Shown: positions 59,334 to 64,000 of the stretch, in pieces
Layout: every line of letters starts with the position of its first letter
How positions within the stretch are numbered: position 1 is the stretch's first letter
Origin: NCEH01 sp043195125
Lineage (GTDB): Bacteria; Pseudomonadota; Alphaproteobacteria; Rhizobiales; Xanthobacteraceae
Assembly (NCBI RefSeq): GCF_043195125.1
Contig: NZ_JBAFWR010000002.1
Strand: one strand, 5' to 3'
DNA length: 64,000 bases
Notes under the pieces: model-generated
Database searches by the model: none
The model's input: the letters and a program-made list of their open reading frames with translations, nothing else
What the model was told of the DNA's origin: nothing
Made by a program: the position numbers and the translations under genes

Positions 59334-60614
59334 TCAGGGCATCAGGCGGCGGGCAAGCACGAACAGCACGCCCGCCGTCACCAGCGAGGGCAGAGTCGCG
59401 CCGAGGTCTGGCAGCAGGGCGGTCACCGCATGGAAGGTGACGATGCCGATGCCCCAGGCCAGGATGCCGGCGATGTTCCAGCCGCCGGAGAACCAATAGG
59501 CGCCGCGCACGCGGGTGATCTCCTCGGCCTCGATGCGGCGCTTGCGCACGATGAAATGGTCCGCCAGCACCACCCCGAACAGCGGCGCGAACACCGAGCC
59601 GATCAGCAGCAGGAACCCTTCATACTGCGCGAGCGGCACCAGCAGCGCGATCAGCGTGCACAGCGCGCCGAAGCCGAGCGCGAGATGCGGCACCGCGAGC
59701 GGCACCAAGGTGCCGGTGGAGACCGCCGCGGAATGGATGTCGGCAAACGCGTTGTCGGTCTCGTCCAGCAGGATCAGGAGCAGCGCGAAGCCGCCGCCGG
59801 CGGTGGCGAGCGCCACCACGATGGTGCCCTCCCCGCCCGACGCGAGGGCATAGGCCGCGCCGAGCCCGTAGAACCAGATATTGGCGACCAGATAGCCGAG
59901 CGCGCTGCCCCGGAAGACGCTGCCGGAGGACTTGCCGAAGCGGGTATAATCGGAAATCAGCGGCAGCCAGGACAGCGGCATGGCCACCACGAGGTCGATG
60001 GCGCCGCCGAAGCTCATCTCGCCGGTGCCCGGCTTGGCGAAAAGCGCGGCGAGATCGTAATTGGCCATGAGCCGCCAGGTGAGCCACACCGCCGCGCCCA
60101 GCAGCAGGTACAGCCCCCAGGCGCGCAGGAAGCGCCGCACGAAGGACACCGGCCCCATCACCGCGATGGTCGTGGCGAGCACGCCGAACAGCAGCGTCCA
60201 CACGCCCGGCAGCGAGAAGCCGAAGGCCTGCTTGGACAAGGCTTCCGCCGCCTCGCCCATGATGATGATCTCGAATGCGCCCCAGCCCACCAATTGCACC
60301 ATATTGATGAGCGTCGGCAGGATGGCACCGCGCAAGCCGAGCGTGGGCCGCAGGCTCGCCATGGCCGAGAGCCCGGAATCGGCGCCGATCACCCCCACCG
60401 CGGAGAGCAAGACCACCCCGAGCACGGTGCCGGCGACGATCGCGACAAAGGCCGTGCCGAGGCTGAGCGCCGGGACCAGCAGCGCACCCGCCTGGAGCAC
60501 CAGCAGGCCGATGCCGAGGCTGAACCAGAGGGCGAAGGCATCCGAGCCGGAGAACACCCGCCGGTGGGGGGGCACGGGAGTCAGGGGATCATAGGTGGTC
60601 GCGGCGCGTTCCAT
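59334..60614 (-). CDS. cytX: NCS1-family permease, CytX-like (hydroxymethylpyrimidine/thiamine precursor transport)
   Basis: A 426-residue membrane protein with about twelve helices: ALWFSLGIGLLVLQAGALLVPALSLG is typical of CytX. It also has VGWGAFEIIIMGEAAEAL, AMPLSWLPLISDYTRFGKSSGSVF and LDETDNAFADIHSAAVS. CytX is the putative transporter of the thiamine precursor HMP and usually carries a TPP riboswitch; none is visible in its 192-bp upstream region. Start ATG 60614 (MERAATTYDP). Assignment to CytX rather than another cytosine/uracil-type permease is moderately sure. Confidence 0.8.
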   Translation of the reverse strand: MERAATTYDPLTPVPPHRRVFSGSDAFALWFSLGIGLLVLQAGALLVPALSLGTAFVAIVAGTVLGVVLLSAVGVIGADSGLSAMASLRPTLGLRGAILPTLINMVQLVGWGAFEIIIMGEAAEALSKQAFGFSLPGVWTLLFGVLATTIAVMGPVSFVRRFLRAWGLYLLLGAAVWLTWRLMANYDLAALFAKPGTGEMSFGGAIDLVVAMPLSWLPLISDYTRFGKSSGSVFRGSALGYLVANIWFYGLGAAYALASGGEGTIVVALATAGGGFALLLILLDETDNAFADIHSAAVSTGTLVPLAVPHLALGFGALCTLIALLVPLAQYEGFLLLIGSVFAPLFGVVLADHFIVRKRRIEAEEITRVRGAYWFSGGWNIAGILAWGIGIVTFHAVTALLPDLGATLPSLVTAGVLFVLARRLMP

Positions 60615-60806
60615 CGTGTCACTCAAGGTGCTGGCGCGGGCGGCCCGTTCCGAGCGCGGCGCGAAGAAGGGGGCCGCGGCGCCTGAGGCTGTGCGGAGTC
60701 CGGACCCATCTAAAGCGGGTTTTCCGCCGAGGGAAGCGGGCATCCGCCGTATTGCAAGATTTCGCCGCGCTTTTCACGGCCCGCACGCAGGAAGGTCAGA
60801 AGAGCT

Positions 60807-61688
60807 CTAATCCAGGTCAAGGTGAACCGGCAGCATCTCCAATTGCTCCCGCAATTCCCGCGCCGTCGCCATCATGAGGCGCATGCGTCTCTTCTGCATG
60901 CGGGCGACATCGGTTTCGCGCTCCTGGCTCTGTTCCAGAATGACGAAAAACTCGTGCCCTACGGTGGGGAAGGTGTGCTTGATGCGGAAGTCGAGCGCGC
61001 CAAGGGCGTGCAGTTCCTCGATGATCAGCACGAAGCTGCTGGGCGTGAAGCACCAGGCGTGGCAGTCCACATAATCCTCGTTCTCGAGGTCGCTCTGCGG
61101 CCGGAACACATTATAGGATTGCCAGATCGGGCATCCCGAGAAGCTCGGCGTGCCCAGCGGCCCGGGGCCCCAGGCCACCCGCCCGTCGCTATTGATCACC
61201 GAGGTCTCGTACTCGAACCGGGTGGCGCGGCTGTGCTTGGTGAGCCCGAGCCGATTGGCCTCCAGCCAGCCCGCCGTGGTGCTGAGCGGACGGAAGAAAT
61301 CGAAGCACCAGCGTTTATCGGGCACCGCGAGCGCAACCACCGCGCCCGGCTTCAGCAGGGCCGCGAGGGAACGCAGGAACGCGATCGGATCGGGAATGTG
61401 TTCGATGACGTGGCTGGCGATGCAGGCATCGAACGCCCCGTGATAGACCTTGGGAACGGCATCCACCATCGGCCCGCCCCGCCAGACGAAGTCGACGCGC
61501 TCGATGCGCGAGACATCCACGTCCACATGGTTGCGGTATTTCTGCCGCAACTCGTCTTCGCTGGCGTGATCGATGGAATAGGCGTTCCACCCCTCGGCCC
61601 GGCTGCATATGGGGCGGAACAACGGCCCGATCTCAAGCACGCGCATGCTCTTGTCGATGCCGTGGAGCAGCTTTTCGGAACGATCCAT
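60807..61688 (-). CDS. SAM-dependent methyltransferase of the Methyltransf_11 type
   Basis: A 293-residue protein: MRVLEIGPLFRPICSRAEGWNAYSIDHAS is the SAM loop, FDACIASHVIEHIPDPIAFLRSLAALLKPGAVVALAVPDKRWCFD the catalytic region. Such proteins often decorate polysaccharide or lipid precursors, but here no glycosyltransferase adjoins it and the substrate is unknown. The frame is open upstream to 61922; ATG 61688 (MDRSEKLLHGIDKSMRV) is used because the family motif begins near it. Confidence 0.83.
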   Translation of the reverse strand: MDRSEKLLHGIDKSMRVLEIGPLFRPICSRAEGWNAYSIDHASEDELRQKYRNHVDVDVSRIERVDFVWRGGPMVDAVPKVYHGAFDACIASHVIEHIPDPIAFLRSLAALLKPGAVVALAVPDKRWCFDFFRPLSTTAGWLEANRLGLTKHSRATRFEYETSVINSDGRVAWGPGPLGTPSFSGCPIWQSYNVFRPQSDLENEDYVDCHAWCFTPSSFVLIIEELHALGALDFRIKHTFPTVGHEFFVILEQSQERETDVARMQKRRMRLMMATARELREQLEMLPVHLDLD

Positions 61689-61806
61689 CTGGCCCTCTGG
61701 GGCGCCGCACGCTCGCCCCGGAAGTGCCGGTCGCCGCGGCGCGGCGCGACAGTTCAATAGCTCATATGACGGGCAGCGGCCAACGCCGCCACCCGGACAT
61801 GCCCGC

Positions 61807-62340
61807 TCAGCTGCAGCGCACGTAGACCATGGTTCCGTAGCGCTTGGAGATTTCCGGGTCCACCCATTTGAGCACCAGCACCTGGCCGTCCCAGCGCAGG
61901 ACCTGGCGGTCGCGCTCGCCACCGGCGGGGTCCTCGGGCGGTCCGATGAAGGTGGGGCCGCCGGCGGCCTTGGACACCAGCTCGGTGAGCTTGTTGTCGT
62001 CGGCCAGATACATCATCACGCCGCCATTGGGGCCGGCGGTGATGACATAGGGATTGCTGCATTGCGCGCGCGCCTGGGTCTCGGTGCGGGCGGCGTCCTC
62101 CGGGCGGTGGAACGCGGCGAGGCCGTAGCGGCCCACCAGGCTGGCGGCGGGAATAGGGCTGGTATATTGCGGCGCCGCCGGGGGGGGCGGTTCGCTCGGG
62201 CCGGTCGCGCAGGCGCCAAGACCCAGGCCTCCGATGACGGCCGCGACCATCCCGAGGCGATAGAAAGAGATGCTGGAACGGCGAACAGGGCCGGTGTCGC
62301 AGGCATCCCCGGCGACGGACCGAACTGCGGACTGAGACAT
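61807..62340 (-). CDS. Lipoprotein or secreted protein of unknown function
   Basis: A 177-residue protein with a 30-residue basic N-terminal stretch, then a hydrophobic helix ending in the lipobox-like LGACA (Cys44), a Pro-rich linker, and a compact C-terminal domain with VITAGPNGGVMMYLADDNKLTELVSKAA, LRWDGQVLVLKWVDPEISKRYGTMVYVRC. Start ATG 62340 has GGAG 7 bp upstream; a start at ATG 62250 would give a shorter, more normal lipoprotein signal. Domain not recognised. Confidence 0.75.
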   Translation of the reverse strand: MSQSAVRSVAGDACDTGPVRRSSISFYRLGMVAAVIGGLGLGACATGPSEPPPPAAPQYTSPIPAASLVGRYGLAAFHRPEDAARTETQARAQCSNPYVITAGPNGGVMMYLADDNKLTELVSKAAGGPTFIGPPEDPAGGERDRQVLRWDGQVLVLKWVDPEISKRYGTMVYVRCS

Positions 62341-62551
62341 TCACACACTCCGAGGCGAGAGCTTACTCGAATACGGCAACCCGCATGCGGCACCGCGCCC
62401 GTCGGGGAAACGGGGCGAGACGCAACCATAAAGCCTGTTCGTCGCGGCGTCGATGCTTGGTCCAACACACAAATTCGCGTTCGCGCCGCCCCGACACGCT
62501 GTTTGAGTCACTTTATGCGGCGATCTCTTACACATTGGTAAGTCTGCCTGC

Positions 62552-62580
62552 CTTGACGCGCGGGCGGCGGCTCCTTATCT
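62552..62580 (+). promoter_or_regulatory. RpoH (heat-shock sigma) promoter of groES-groEL
   Basis: CTTG at 62552-62555 followed by an 18-nt spacer and CTTATCT at 62574-62580, fitting the alphaproteobacterial RpoH consensus CTTG-N17/18-CYTATNT. Confidence 0.75.
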
Positions 62581-62590
62581 CCGGCCGGGA

Positions 62591-62617
62591 TTGGCACTCC
62601 CATCGCGCGAGTGCCAA
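62591..62617. promoter_or_regulatory. CIRCE element, HrcA operator
   Basis: Perfect inverted repeat TTGGCACTC-N9-GAGTGCCAA (62591-62599 and 62609-62617). It differs from the classic TTAGCACTC only by compensated G/C bases, so the dyad symmetry is intact. It lies 11 bp after the RpoH -10, so HrcA and RpoH both act on groESL. Confidence 0.92.
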
Positions 62618-62663
62618 AGACCGCGAGCCCCCGGCTCGCTCCAATACCAAGAGGATCATGCCC

Positions 62664-62951
62664 ATGTCCTTCCGCCCTTTGCATGACCGCGTGGTCGTGA
62701 AGCGCATTGAAGCCGAGCAGAAGACCGCCGGCGGAATCATCATCCCCGATACCGCCAAGGAAAAGCCCCAGGAGGGCGAAGTCGTGGCCGTGGGCCCCGG
62801 CGCCCGTGACGAAAGCGGCAAGGTCGTCGCGCTGGACGTGAAGGCGGGCGACCGCGTTCTGTTCGGCAAATGGTCCGGCACCGAAGTGAAGGTGGACGGC
62901 CAGGACCTGCTCATCATGAAGGAAAGCGACATCCTCGGCGTCATCGCCTGA
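62664..62951 (+). CDS. groES: Co-chaperonin GroES
   Basis: A 95-residue GroES: FRPLHDRVVVKRIEAEQKTAGGIIIPDTAKEKPQEGEVVAVG (mobile loop region) and the C-terminal DGQDLLIMKESDILGVIA. It forms the lid of the GroEL cage. ATG 62664 (MSFRP) is chosen by family alignment; ATG 62658 is in frame six bases earlier and could be used because the ribosome-binding site AGAGGA is closer to it. It is 48 bp from groEL. Confidence 0.97.
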   Translation: MSFRPLHDRVVVKRIEAEQKTAGGIIIPDTAKEKPQEGEVVAVGPGARDESGKVVALDVKAGDRVLFGKWSGTEVKVDGQDLLIMKESDILGVIA

Positions 62952-62999
62952 AGGTTCGCCCTTTCGCTTCCACAAGATTAGCTATTCAGGAGACGGCAC

Positions 63000-64000
<1,001 letters not shown>

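Larger units (their letters stand above)
62341..62663 (+). other. Upstream region of groES
   Basis: 323 bp between the divergent lipoprotein and groES genes. No gene is seen. It contains an alphaproteobacterial RpoH-type promoter (62552-62580) and the CIRCE operator (62591-62617). Confidence 0.8.

Noticed and set aside
60615..60806. TPP riboswitch upstream of the CytX-like gene
   Set aside because: No CUGAGA / ACCUGAUC-type boxes on the minus strand.

Overview
The window is about 64 kb of GC-rich, gene-dense chromosomal DNA from an alphaproteobacterium. It is most likely a member of the Hyphomicrobiales, and Xanthobacteraceae is a reasonable but unproven guess. The basis is the tsaD/hemC/hemD/Mic60-like/hemY block, PhaR-regulated polyhydroxybutyrate genes, a BigR/SqrR-type regulator, a DnaX that lacks the usual zinc cysteines, and an alpha-type RpoH promoter with CIRCE at groES. 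Nearly everything is core metabolism. I see no insertion sequence, prophage, CRISPR array or tRNA gene.

Layout. 1-2.1 kb: ribF (cut by the window edge), a HAD-IIA phosphatase and ohr. 2.2-13.8 kb: the dcw cell-wall cluster on the minus strand, mraZ-rsmH-ftsL-ftsI-murE-murF-mraY, with four MraZ boxes upstream. It is broken between mraY and murD by a cassette of about 1.6 kb: a persulfide-sensing ArsR-type regulator, a small DUF2892 protein and two half-size YeeE/YedE transporters. 13.9-18 kb: a TerB/DnaJ protein, an AmpD-like amidase, the RNase P RNA, a GlxA-type regulator and an SDR. 18-24 kb: a triheme cytochrome c with an unusual C-terminal tandem domain, ligA, an AT-rich orphan secreted protein and recR. 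24-27 kb: a MarR/AhpD pair, an ArsR/SRPBCC pair and an HPP-CBS protein. 27-32.3 kb: ybaB, dnaX, a small exported protein, the SRP RNA, a HIT protein, a periplasmic parvulin and rpmF. 32.6-38.2 kb: a small membrane protein, a GGDEF-EAL protein with a dead GGDEF site, and phaR/phaA/phaB. 38.4-48.4 kb: a DMT exporter, leuB, a thioredoxin-like ferredoxin, an orphan sulfate-binding protein, acs and assorted small enzymes. 48.5-58.3 kb: gpsA-tsaD divergent from hemC-hemD-Mic60-like-hemY, then a metal/cobalamin-receptor-like protein and lepA. 58.6-64 kb: a VIT1/CCC1 transporter, a CytX-like permease, a methyltransferase, a lipoprotein and groES-groEL (cut by the edge).

The most striking signal outside genes is three exact copies of the ParB-binding palindrome TGTTTCACGTGAAACA (parS) at about 2.3, 29.7 and 38.35 kb. 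Each sits at the end of a longer imperfect repeat (at least 93 bp, about four-fifths identical, no gaps in the core). Copies A and B are direct and copy C is inverted. This suggests an origin-proximal, centromere-like region. The repeat extends well beyond the ParB site, keeps one reading frame open in all copies, and in copy C supplies the start codon of the DMT transporter gene.
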